Below, piece after piece: positions 34,280-45,475 of a stretch of 64,000 nt of DNA; the stretch's first letter is position 1; every line of letters starts with the position of its first letter. The notes under the pieces are model-generated. The model did not search any database. It was given only the letters and a program-made list of their open reading frames with translations, and had not been told where the DNA came from. This DNA comes from Heterodera schachtii. Lineage: Eukaryota > Nematoda > Chromadorea > Rhabditida > Heteroderidae. Location: contig SIJG01000109.1 of the NCBI GenBank assembly GCA_023374025.1, positions 251,577 to 315,576 of the forward strand, given 5' to 3'. A program made the translations under genes and the position numbers.

Positions 34280-34388
34280 TGAAATTTCGTCTTATATTTA
34301 TGCTGACAACACTTAAAAAATAAAAAATTTAATAATCATGTAAAATAATTTAATTTTATAAATCTAGAGCAAAAGCCATGTTGAAACG
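34280..34388 (+). repeat. Dispersed repeat, left part before foldback insertion
   Basis: Matches the reverse complement of about 6134-6232. It ends with the target duplication GTTGAAACG at 34380-34388, after which the foldback element begins. Confidence 0.8.
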
Positions 34389-35178
34389 GTGCTATGTGAT
34401 CTCGACAGTGAGTGATTTCGACAATGATTGATTTCGACAGTATCAGAAAAATTGTGAATTCGACAGAGATTGATTCCGACAGTACCGGTAAATTAAAAAA
34501 AAACACGAGTATTTTGAAAAATTGGAACCTAAAATGAAGTGATATAGGGGCGGAAAAAAGTTGACTTAAACATGAAAAACCATCTCATAGTTCATATATG
34601 CTTGCTTATCTTTTAATCTTCATCAAAAAATTCTGTTACCCCAACTTGATCAGATCATTCCTTCATGGTGATCGGGACACCACAAAATACGTTGAAAATC
34701 GCTGAAATTTAAAAAAAAAATTCATAGTGAGTTTGGGAAATTTCCAGGTAAATTTTGAATAAGCTCCTTTTAAAGAGCACAAAATTTACTACCGAATTTT
34801 CTTTTGAATGGTAGGGCTACGACTTGTACATAAAAAGTTATACTTGGTATTGAAATAATTGTGAAAAATTATAAATGAATGGGGTGACATGGAAAGCAAA
34901 ATCACGATCCACAAACCCTTCGAAGATTTTGAAAATCGTAATTCTAAATTTATCTTTGAACGTGTTCATACCACTTCATTTTAGGTTCCAATCATATACT
35001 CGTGTTTTTTAAAAATTATCGGTACTGTCGAAATCAATCTCTGTCGAATTCACAATTTTTCTGATACTGTCGAAATCAATCATTGTCGAATTCACTCGTT
35101 GTCGAAATCACGCGCAGACAGTAAAAAAAAGCGAAATAGTTCACTGTCGAAATCACTCTGTCGAAATCACCTGGCACG
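34389..35178. mobile_element. Foldback element with TCGAAATCA-type arm repeats
   Basis: 790 bp with inverted arms (about 34389-34545 and 34968-35178). The arms are made of short repeats of the type TGATTTCGACAG (left) and CTGTCGAAATCA (right), then a unique inverted block containing GAACCTAAAATGAAGTG and its complement. The ends are GTGCTATGTGATCTCGACAG and, reversed, CGTGCCAGGTGATTTCGACA. It is flanked on both sides by GTTGAAACG (34380-34388, 35179-35187), a 9-bp target duplication, as made by Mutator-like transposases. No transposase frame exists, so it is non-autonomous. The right arm carries extra repeats and an insertion (CGCGCAGACAGTAAAAAAAA). The empty site at 5955-6232 supports real insertion. 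Confidence 0.88.
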
Positions 35179-35370
35179 GTTGAAACGAATAAATAATAAT
35201 TTTAAAATCTTTCCAAAAATTAATTTTTTTGAATATAAGCAAGAATAAAATCATAATTTTAAATGATAAGTTAGTTAGATTATTAAAATATTGCGCAAGA
35301 CTTCACTTCAGTTAAACAAAATCAAATCATTGTTTTAAAAATATTTATATAAATTTCATAATTATAAAAT
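35179..35370 (+). repeat. Dispersed repeat, right part after foldback insertion
   Basis: Begins with the second GTTGAAACG (35179-35187) and continues the alignment with the reverse complement of about 5955-6142 (shared TTGCGCAAGACTTCA at 35292-35306). Confidence 0.8.
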
Positions 35371-37929
35371 CGTTGTCTAATGAATGAGAATAGTTTACAT
35401 AATGAACAAATAAAAAAAAATTATAAATATGAAAGGTTGATTGGGATGCTAAATTAATCTTTTATGCAACTATTTAATTTAAATTAATATTCTTAAAAGC
35501 ATAAAGACAAATTACTATAAACTATAAAATAATCTATATTATATCATTAGAGTATTAAATAAAATAAATTCTTTAATGATATAAATTGAAAATAATAATG
35601 CAAAACATTGCGTTAATAAAAGTATTAACTTTACTGGTTAATTCCATTGCATAAACTTCAGAATCTCAAAACAAAAATAAATTTGTAATGAAATAAAAAA
35701 AAATATTTGTTCAAAGTTAAATACATTGACATGAAATAAAACTTAAAATAAAAGACAAAAAAAAATATATTTTTTGTTAGTAAGTTAAATTTAATCTCAT
35801 GAAGGCGATTAAATAAGTTTTTAGTAAAATAAATTAAAATAAACTAAATGCAAATCCAAATGTTGAAATAAAACAAATTAAATAGATAAAAATACAATAG
35901 AGTAATTAATTTTCAGATAAAATTTTTGTTTACAACGGCAATCATATAATAAACCTAATGATATATTACAACTTAATCAGTTTAATTAGGATAAATTTAA
36001 AAATGTTGTCCATTAATAGATTCTATGTAATTCGCGCATTTGTAGCATAACAACTATTTTTTAATAAAATGAAAAAAAACGCTTTTTTAACTGCTTAAAA
36101 TTTCAATTTATATGTTAAAAGTTTATGACATTTAAAAAACGAATTGTGCAACGAAAAATTACTTTTCTATGGCGTGCAAATTGCGAATTTATTCATTGCT
36201 TTGAAAATAAATTGTTAAAAGTATGGAATAGAAACACAAGAAGAAAAAGCCGGAATTCAAAGCTAAATTTTCTTGACCAATTTATGCGAATTTTTTGCAA
36301 CAATCCCTAATGAAAAATATAAAAACTAATAATAAAAAAATCAGACAGTATGGATGTTTATAGATAAGAAGTAATTAAACATATATAAAAAATACAACAA
36401 AATACACTTAAATACCAATTGAGACAGATGCTCAAAAGTTGCGATATAAAATATTTTTTATATTGTAGAAATTAATGGAAAATAATTATAAAGAGATTTC
36501 CATTTTAGCACATGATTAAACTATGCTAATTTATATGATGAACAAATAATAACTAATAAAAAGATTAAAAAGAGAAATAACGCAATTATAACGAAACAAT
36601 ATTATTTTTTTTAGTAAACTCTAAAAATAATTGATAAGGATGATGTCCAATTCCAATATTAATTGCAATTCATCTAGTAATTAAAAAAGTGAAAAATTTT
36701 TGTTAAAATTAATAACTCTTTAGCAATAACTAATGAAATATAAAAAAACTTAAAATTGAAATTTGATTGCATAAATATGAAATATAAATAAATAAAAATG
36801 AAAAGGTTTTCCGCAACTTCAGCATTTAAATTATTCGCATTAATCATTTACATTAATATAATATTTTTAACAAAAATTTGTTCTAACGATAAATCAATCC
36901 AACCCATTCTTACCTTAGCTTATGTGTAACTTTGTGATTGTTAATTTAAAATTTTTTTTTGTTTTATCTTTTAAATCATTTAAATAATCAGTTAAGTTTT
37001 TGAATCTAACATAAATTTGATTAGAGATAACCTTTTTATTACTTATTAGGTTTAATTGCTCTTCTTTTTATTACTAAAAATAATTTTTAATTTATTATTT
37101 TTTCTCTGACTGATTTAATTAAATTTAAGAAATATCGATGCAATATTTTTTAGCTCTTGTGGCCGGCTTTCTCAACGAGTCCGAGAGATCAGCATTTGTT
37201 AAAGCATAATTTTGATTAAAATTTCTTTATTTTTTTAGTTATAACAAATATTTTTTAAAATTACTTTTTTTTATTTATAACACAATTAAAGTCCTTATTT
37301 AGTTCAATTTATTAAAATATTTTATTTAAAGTTTATTTTTTTTTGACAATCTTTTTAATAAAATAGATTCTTCTTTCGAATTATATTTTTTAATGAGTAT
37401 TTAGTTTCTGGGCATTGACTTTTATATTAATTTTCTTGTGGAGCTATCGAGAAATCTTTTTTACAGTCAGTTGTGTATAAATTATTGTACAATGTTTTTA
37501 ATGATTTTTCATATTTATAATAGATATTGTTCTTTAATTGTGAAGAAGTGTTTGTTATTTATTATGGCCATTTTCCAGAATTAAATATTTTTAATAAATT
37601 TCTTTTAATATAATTAAGGGATTTTACGCATTCTATCCCTTAAAAATATGTATCATAAATTTTCGATAATAGTATTTTCGATAAAAGTACCCTTTCATTT
37701 TATTTACATTTTTTATTTATTTAAATTGAAAATTCGAAAAGTTGCTTATTTATTTTTTAAATTAAATATTATTATTAAAATTTATTGCATCACATTATGA
37801 GAATTCGTTTAAATTTTATTATTCATTTTTGTGATCAAACAAAACAGCTCAAATTACAATCAACCATAGTGAATTTATTAAAAATAATGCACCCAATATT
37901 TAAACATGGAAAATAAATGGCTTATAGAA
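35371..37929. other. AT-rich intergenic DNA, nothing recognised
   Basis: AT-rich, with only short Lys/Asn- or Phe-rich frames (for example 36125-36310) that match no family. A small GC-richer spot at 37157-37193 (GTGGCCGGCTTTCTCAACGA) is too short to interpret. Confidence 0.55.
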
Positions 37930-38220
37930 TAGTTTTAATATGAAATTTCTTTGTTCTTTGTAGTTTTTGTTTTAATTCTGTGACTATATTTTAATTGTAT
38001 ACATTTATTAAATTATTCATTTTTTATATGTAAATTATTAGCGTTTTAATAAAAATATGCAAATAAAATTTAAAAAGTGGAATTATTTTCTTTTACTGTC
38101 AGATTAAATAATTTTTAATATTTATTTTATAAAACTATTATTTTTATGCAATTCTTTGTTATAAGGGTTTTCTTCATTAATATCATTTTTATTTCTCAAA
38201 TTTTAAGCAGTTGAAAATGT
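37930..38220 (+). repeat. Dispersed repeat, copy 2 (direct relative at 29560-30120)
   Basis: The shorter relative of 29560-30120, in the same orientation. It shares TTTTAATTCTGTGACTATATTTTAATTG near 37970 and a conserved 3' block TTATAAGGGTTTTCTTCATT near 38159. It has diverged by substitutions and indels. Confidence 0.65.
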
Positions 38221-40671
38221 AATATACTCTATCCGTATACCCTTATTGTGATTATGGTAAAAATCATTGTAATATATTAAAAGTTTAAATTAGTGATATT
38301 TATTACCAGAAAAGCATTTGTGATAGCAATAAATCATTAAAACAGCAATCAACATCAAAAACTTTAAAAAAATAATCATCTTATAATGAACAGCAAAACA
38401 ATATAGCCTCAGTATTCGAAATCCGTTACAATAATTAATTAATCGATTAATTTAAGCAAAAAGCTTGGCAATAAAAAGATTGGAAATTGCTAATAGACAG
38501 TTTAACCAATTCATGTCCGAATATATAAATAATAAAAGCCAAAACAAATTGTAAAATTTAACCTTTAAATAATATAATCTCTTGTTATAAAAAAGAATTA
38601 CAATAATGGATATTGTAAAATTTAAAGAAAAATTATTTAACAATTTTTAAATTCTTATTAGAATAGAGTTTTTGAATTTACTAAAATATTCGATTCCTGA
38701 TGATATATTTATTGGCTACGGTATAAATTGCGCAACAGTTTATTTTTCATAATATTTCTGAATTTTATATTTAAATTTACTTTCTTAAATAGTTTTTTAG
38801 CAATTTTTATTCAAAAATGACGCATTATTTCCTACACATTTTGCAGTACGATTACTTTTCTAGACTGATGCTTTTTTGTTATCAACAATATTTGTTATTC
38901 TCGTGTGGTGGATTGGCTTTCATTTGATATGCTCAAAGCCTCTGCATGATAATATTATTTTATTTTTTTATGTTGTAAATTTAAATTTAAATTTTCATAA
39001 TCGTCTAAATTTTTTATTGAAGAATTTTATATTTATTTACAACAACAAATATAATTATTACAGACTTTAAATTTTTCATTTAAAGTTAAGTTATTACAGC
39101 TTCTTTTTATCGTTGTTCACATTTTGTTAATAATGAAAGTTTAGGCTCTATTCTCATTTTTTTTCCTTTGGCTCCCTTTAAATAATTTTTTTTATATCAA
39201 ATTTCTCCAGATTCATTATACAGATTTTTTATATGTCTTTGGTTTTTTTATTAAAATGTTTTTAAGTAATTCGGTTTTAATTTTTTTTTTTTCTTAGAAA
39301 AATTCTCTTTGCTTGGTCAATTTTCTATTTTAGATAATTGTATTTATTTTATGCTTTAATTTGAACTTTTTTCAATGTAAAGAATGCAATACATAAGCTA
39401 ATTGTTAATTAATATAATTTCTTTACGAAAAGAAGTGAATTTAATTGATATTATATAGAAATTAAAATATTGAAATTTATTAATTCATTTAACTTTTATT
39501 CATTTTATGAAGAGAAAAAATCTTTTGTTAACTATTTTCTTTTATTTTCAAAAATATTTGAATAATAATGCTGTAATTTGAAGTTAAAATTTAATCTTGA
39601 ATTTAAAATATAAACATTTAACCCATTTTAGTGTTTTTTCTCATTATATAATATATTTCTTTTCTGCTATTGCTTCTCATTAAATAAAAAATTTTTTATT
39701 CATTCTTTTAGGTAATTGTATTTATTAAGATAAGTTTTGGAAATAATAATAATGCTTCTCTTGCGTTTTGTTTTATTCTTTGATATTGCATATAATTCGT
39801 TTAATATTTCAGTAATAAAAATTATTCAAAAAAAAAATATTTACAATTATTTTATTTTAACTTTTCTACTCGTCCTTCGCAACTGCCTCGGCCTCCTCGG
39901 TTGTTCCAACCGTGAAAATAAATCTACAAATTTAAATCTTTAATTTAGATCTTTTTTAATCAAAATTATATGTATATTTTTTAAATTTTATGCTTTCAAA
40001 AGATTTATAATTATTTAAATATTTTATAATTTTTTTTTTGTAATGGCAATTACCTTTTTTACATTTTAAAATTTTTAAAAATTCATGCTAATATTTGTAT
40101 TTTATTTTTAATATTCAAAGATTACAGTTTTAAAATTATTGAACTGATAATTCATTCATGGTTACTCCGTAAATTTTATATCATTCTAGTCCTATTATAC
40201 ATTTTATCAATAATTTTTAATATAAACTCTGTTTTTAAAATTTTCATTGTTTATTTACTTAAATGAAAGAATGATTATATTATTTAATTTATACTAACAT
40301 CCTCTAAGTTTGCTTGTTTAGTTAATGAGTGAATTGGGAATTTGATATATGACGGATTATTGTTTAAAATAAATTTAAATATATACATCAACTTTTATAA
40401 ACATGATAATTAATAAAAGTTTACAAAAGAAATTTGAAGATTAATGTTAACATTATTATTTTTTTTTGTTAATTTAGCATAAATTCAATCATAATTTAAA
40501 ATATGATAATTTTATGTCGCTTAAATATTGTCTAATTTTACATGTATCTAAATTGATTTTTGATAATTATAATTTTATTAGCTCAGAAGATTTTAAGAAA
40601 TTGATATTAAATATTAATTACTTTTGCGATTTCATATGAGTTTCGTCGATTAAATAATTTTAAAATGAAGT
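38221..40671. other. AT-rich intergenic DNA, nothing recognised
   Basis: AT-rich, no credible gene. A GC-richer spot at 39864-39913 (CTCGTCCTTCGCAACTGCCT and CGGCCTCCTCGGTTG) sits in a 68-codon Ile/Phe-rich frame that looks like chance. Confidence 0.5.
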
Positions 40672-41194
40672 AACATATAGGGTGTAACGACATTTCGCCA
40701 ACTGGACATCTCGCCAATTGACACTTTGCCAACTGGACATCTCGCCAACTAAGCCAAATTCGGACGTTTCGCCAACTAAGCTAAATTCGGACGTTTCGCC
40801 AACTAACATTTCGCCAACTAAACTAAAATAAATTTTTTAGTCATATATTGATTTAATGATAATAAAAATTATATAAATGTGTATATGCTCTCTTAACAAT
40901 TCAGAGCAGTGAATTTTCTATTTCTTGGATCAGAGAATCAAAATCCTGTGTACATTTCATGTCAGAACAGAACCGAATGAGTCGTTTTTTTGCAGGACAC
41001 GATGATACGTAGGGATTCTGATTTTTTAGAGTAGTTGGCAAAATAAGTTGGCGAAACGTCCGAATTTGGCTTAGTTGGCTAAACGTCAGAATTTGGCTTA
41101 GTTGGCGAGATATCCAGTTGGCGAAATGTCAAAATTATGGTTAGTTGGTTGGCGAAATGTCCAGTTGGCGAAATGTCATGGAGCCAACATATAG
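40672..41194. mobile_element. Foldback element with TTTCGCCAACT arm repeats, 9-bp TSD
   Basis: The element itself is 40681-41185 (505 bp), flanked by exact 9-bp direct repeats AACATATAG at 40672-40680 and 41186-41194. The left arm (40681-40830) is a run of TTTCGCCAACT(AAGCCAAATTCGGACG) units. The right arm (41030-41185) is the inverse, with AGTTGGCGAAATGTCC and CGTCCGAATTTGGCTTAGTT units. The outer ends are GGTGTAACGACATTTCGCC and, reversed, GGCTCCATGACATTTCGCC. The ~200-bp loop has no open frame. The 9-bp duplication and the long tandem-repeat arms point to a non-autonomous Mutator-like or foldback transposon. Confidence 0.9.
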
Positions 41195-41662
41195 CCTATA
41201 GATAAAATTTCATTTATAATTAATAAAAATTTAATTTATTGCGAAGAACCCCAGCTCAATTTAAATGAAAATTAAACGTTGACAGGGTTTCGAAAAGCGA
41301 GCTAAATATTACAACACATCCTTAAAACACAACAAATTATAAAATTTAAAACTTACTCGGAAAATATGCCAAAAAATTTTTAGATTTATAAGTTATATTG
41401 CATATATAAAAAGTAACAAAGAATGCCGAAACATGCGAACCAGCCTCGAGAAATTACAGAAATGGAAAGAATAAAATAATATTTTATTTAAACATAAGCA
41501 AGTATTAAAACATAACTTATTCAAAACATGGCGATTGAATTATTTATAACAATATATTGGATAATTGAATATTTTAAATATTAACAAAGCTAATTTTAGT
41601 TAATCTTGATCTAATACTTTTCATCTGCTTTTCTTCGCAGTAAAATGACTTTGAATAATAAG
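41195..41662. other. AT-rich intergenic DNA, nothing recognised
   Basis: AT-rich sequence between two mobile elements; no open frame or RNA gene was recognised. Confidence 0.5.
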
Positions 41663-42292
41663 TAGGTACGTGCGAGAAGTGATTTTTACCGGGAACCGAG
41701 AAATGAGACCAAGAAATGACCCCGAGAATGATACGAGAACTGAGAAATGATCACGGGAAACGATACGAGAACCGAGACCCTATAAGCCGAAAAATTTCTC
41801 GACTCGGGAATCGAGAAACGAGAAATCTAAAATTTTTAGCTGGATTTCACCAAAAGATTACTATTTTTGCCATTTTGGTCTCCATTTTTCAAAAATATGA
41901 TAAAAGGTGGGTCCGATGATGACGTTAGGCGCCAACGGGAAAATTTTTGAAAATTTTATTGCTGATTTTATCAACAAAAAAAGATATATTTTTGAGCTTT
42001 ACTGAGGTGGAATTGACTAGACGGAGTTTACGCTTATGCGATAGGCGCTGCATTAGAACAAAAAATGGAATTTTTGAATGTTTTTCTTCGGATTTCACTG
42101 AAAAATTGGCGTTAAAAATTTCAATAATTTTACTCCTTACACCCTTTATCGGCGCATTCCCCGAAAGGGTCATCCTTAACAATGTAAATTTCTCGGTTTA
42201 GATAATAAAACCCGAGACCGGGAACCGAGACCGCATAACCCGAGAAATTACACGAGTCGGGAACCGAGAACCGAGACTATTGTACATCCCTA
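41663..42292. mobile_element. hAT-like non-autonomous element with GAGAACCGAGA repeats
   Basis: The ends TAGGTACGTGCGAGAAG and, reversed from the right, TAGGGATGTACAATAGTC resemble hAT termini. Flanking octamers ATAATAAG and ATTATAAA match at 6 of 8 bases, as expected for a decayed 8-bp duplication. Both subterminal zones (41690-41825 and 42192-42275) are arrays of GAGAACCGAGA/CCCGAGACC units in the same orientation. The centre (41830-42190) has overlapping open frames on both strands without family resemblance, so I do not call a transposase. GGCGCCAACGGG at 41929 and CGGCGCATTCCCCGAAAGGG near 42151 are GC-rich spots inside. Confidence 0.55.
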
Positions 42293-42630
42293 ATTATAAA
42301 GTACAATAAATGAAATATAAATTAAAATATTAATCTAGAAATAGAAATGGAAATGCATTGATGGCATCAGTCATAAAAAGACTATATAAACTAATTTATT
42401 TTTTATGAATGTGCAAAATGTTATGTTCCAAAAAGAAGAAGCTTAAAATGTATAAACAATAAAAATCTCAAACGAAAAAGCTTGATTAAAAATAATATCT
42501 CAAATTTTTTGACAATTTCTAGCCTCGCTAAATCAGAGATCTGTTATATTTTATCGGAAATTTAATACTGTTAAGAACACTTACCTAATAAATACAAATG
42601 ACTTGCACTATATATGCTAAATATAATAAA
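42293..42630. other. AT-rich intergenic DNA, nothing recognised
   Basis: A-rich sequence without credible open frames. It leads into the dispersed repeat at 42631. Confidence 0.5.
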
Positions 42631-42734
42631 CAAAAATAAGCAAAATTTTGAAATCTCTAAAATATTATCTTAATACACATTTTTTAACAAATTAATTAAT
42701 CGAATATCCTTAAAAGTCCTAAACATAAGATATT
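42631..42734 (+). repeat. Dispersed repeat, uninterrupted copy
   Basis: A gap-free, ~95% match to 13741-13844. Here the sequence simply continues past AAGATATT, giving a reference for where the GC-rich module joins in the other copy. Confidence 0.8.
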
Positions 42735-44984
42735 CTATCTTGTCAAAAAACCATCAATAAACATGCGTAAATTTATAATTAAATAATAATACAAATAATA
42801 TTGTAATATATCATCTTACCTAAAATTATAATTTTAAAAATATTAATCGATAAATTATCAAAGCAAGTTTCCGATTAATATTTATTAATACAAAAATTGA
42901 AAAAGTGTTAAATACAGTGCAAAAAGCATTAAATAATTTAATTTCTAAACTTTTGAAAAAATATTTAATTTATAAGTGTGCTTTTTCCACAAATAATTTA
43001 ACAAGGTTTCATATAAGCAACAAAAACAACTAACAAAGTGCATGAAACTTGAAAGGAAAATAAAAGCGGGATTTACTAGAAATAATTGTTAAAAAATTAA
43101 CTATTAAATTATAGTACTAATTGACCAGCAAAAGGATTTTTTTTAATTAAAAATGATCGTTAGGCAATTAAAAAATCTTTGTTAAACATTGACCCAAAAT
43201 TAAATATTTTTTTTTTAGATGACTTTTTAAATGATGAACCTGCTCTGGTTATGGCGCGCTCTGGTCATGAAATTAATAATTAAATAAAAGCACTAAGTAA
43301 TTGTTAATTTTTCAAATGAAATATCAATACAATTTAAAAAATAATCATACACAATTTTTCATAGAGTTGAAGAAATTTAATAAACATCTAAAGAGAATTT
43401 TTATTTTTATATAAATTAAAGAATATACAAAAAAAAGGTTATAATTCACCATTAAATTATTTTACGATAATACAAAACAAACAAACATATCTTTTGTATT
43501 CTTGGCAAACCAATTAATAAAAAACATAAAATTTAATTCATTAAATAAGTATATGATAACCAAATAGACTTAAGAAGCAATACGTAAGCTGCTAATATAT
43601 TATACAATATGCAAATATTAAAACTTTATTGCATCATTTAATTTGAAATTCTTTAATTTACATCATTCTTTTAACTATTTCTCAAATCAGATATACGCAT
43701 TTCTCTCTGATGGGTCATTATTATTTTTTAAAATAATTTGGTTAAAATTAATAAATTATCTTCATCGATTTTAAAGTTGGTGGTTTTGCTGTAATACTTT
43801 AAGCTTGAATTTTTTATATTAATTATGAAGCATAAAATTGTTTTGTGTTGTTTACGAATATCTTTAACTTGTAAATGTTTATCGAGAATGTTGATAAATA
43901 GTAACTTATTTTTTTGTTGAATTGGTTTGTAATATTGTCAAAAATTGGCACCAAATCACCCGCGAATTCGGTGAAGGAAACCGATATATCCATGTCGAAT
44001 TGCGACTTTCGTAATTCTAAAAAAATACTATTTTTTGAGACATATTTTTAAATTTTTTCATCAGTTACCTACTTTGAATTTTATCAGGTAATTTTCTATT
44101 TATATCACAATTTAATTTGTCATAAATTTGCTGATTTTTGTTTTATCTTTTACATTTTCCTTAATGAAATATGTTAATTAATTTAACTAATTAATTTTTA
44201 TTTTTTATATTAATAGCATTCTTTATCAATAATTAAATAAAAAAGTTAAGTTCATATAATGTATTTTGCAATATTATTTTGTAAAACTGGCGAAAAAATA
44301 TTATTTAGTTTCCTAATTTTTAAATTTTTTTAAAATTGTGTGGTGTTTGTCTATTAATATTTTAAAGGTTTATTAACAATATAAATTGTTTAGTTTGCGA
44401 TAAACAACCTTTTTTTATGGTTTTAAAAAAAATTTTGTTCAATTTCATTAAATTATTTATTTTGTTTTTTAAAAATAAAATAAACATTTTTTTTAACATT
44501 ATACTCGCATCATTGCTCCATTAGTGCGCGTGAACTTGGCGTGGTTCTTGCATATCCTTTCAGTTTTATTTATATTTGAAGTTTTTATCGGATTAGTTAT
44601 TTATTTATTTTTTCTTGTAAGTCTCAATATGTGAAAATAAATGTTCATATTGAGTGCGCGAATATGGACATGATGCTTCTGAGTACTTTTAGACTATAAA
44701 TATATTTTTTTGTTTTTAATAGCTATATTCACGCCCCATGATAAAAAAATCAGATAGTTATTAAGTATATCATATTTGCACTATTCAGAAATTATGAATT
44801 TTTAATCGTTAGTAATAGTTTAAATTGTTAGATTTAAAACTCCAAAAATATTTAAGGAAAATTAAATTAAATATAATTAAAAGTATTATACCATAATCTA
44901 TAGGGCTGCTAATTTTATGTAAATACATATTTTTTTCCTGGATTCTCCATGCTCTAATTAGTAGGAAAAACACTTTCTTTTTTT
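42735..44984. other. AT-rich intergenic DNA, nothing recognised
   Basis: AT-rich without credible genes. Slightly GC-richer spots at 43947-44010 and 44515-44555 hold no supported feature. Confidence 0.5.
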
Positions 44985-45475
44985 GTGTTTGCGAACAAAA
45001 GTTGGGACTTTTATTTGCATATTTTTAAATATTTTCGGATTTTTCTACATATTACATATGTACATATTTTTATACATATTTTGGACTTTTTCGCATTTTT
45101 TCGTACATATTTTGCATTTTTTGAGAATTTTTAGGGAATTTTTTTTATGAAATACCCTCAAAAATATCCAAAATTTCGCAATTTTTTTCAAAAATTTTGA
45201 GAATTTATAGAATTTTTTTGCGAAAAGCAAAAAATTTTTTTGAAAATGTGCCTCAAAAAATAGTTTTTTTTTCAAAAATGGTATACCAAAAATTAATTTT
45301 TAAATTACTAAAAGATAATTTCTAATCCTATTTAGGTCATTTTTATGGCAATTTGTGCCTATTTCACCCTTTGAAAGAATTTTTTTCAAAAAATCACCAT
45401 TTAAAAAATTTTATTTACATATTTTAGTACATATTTCTAAATTTTTGTACATATTTCATACATATTTCAGTGTTT
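44985..45475. repeat. Element-like segment with TACATATTT repeats at both ends
   Basis: Around 45048-45116 and again at 45415-45469, units of the type TACATATTT(T) recur several times in the same orientation. The region between is T-rich with TTTTTGAGAATTTT variants. A 76-codon minus-strand Lys/Phe frame here is low-complexity and not called. The layout, short repeats at both ends of ~490 bp, resembles other non-autonomous elements in this window. No terminal inverted repeat or target duplication was identified. Confidence 0.35.
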
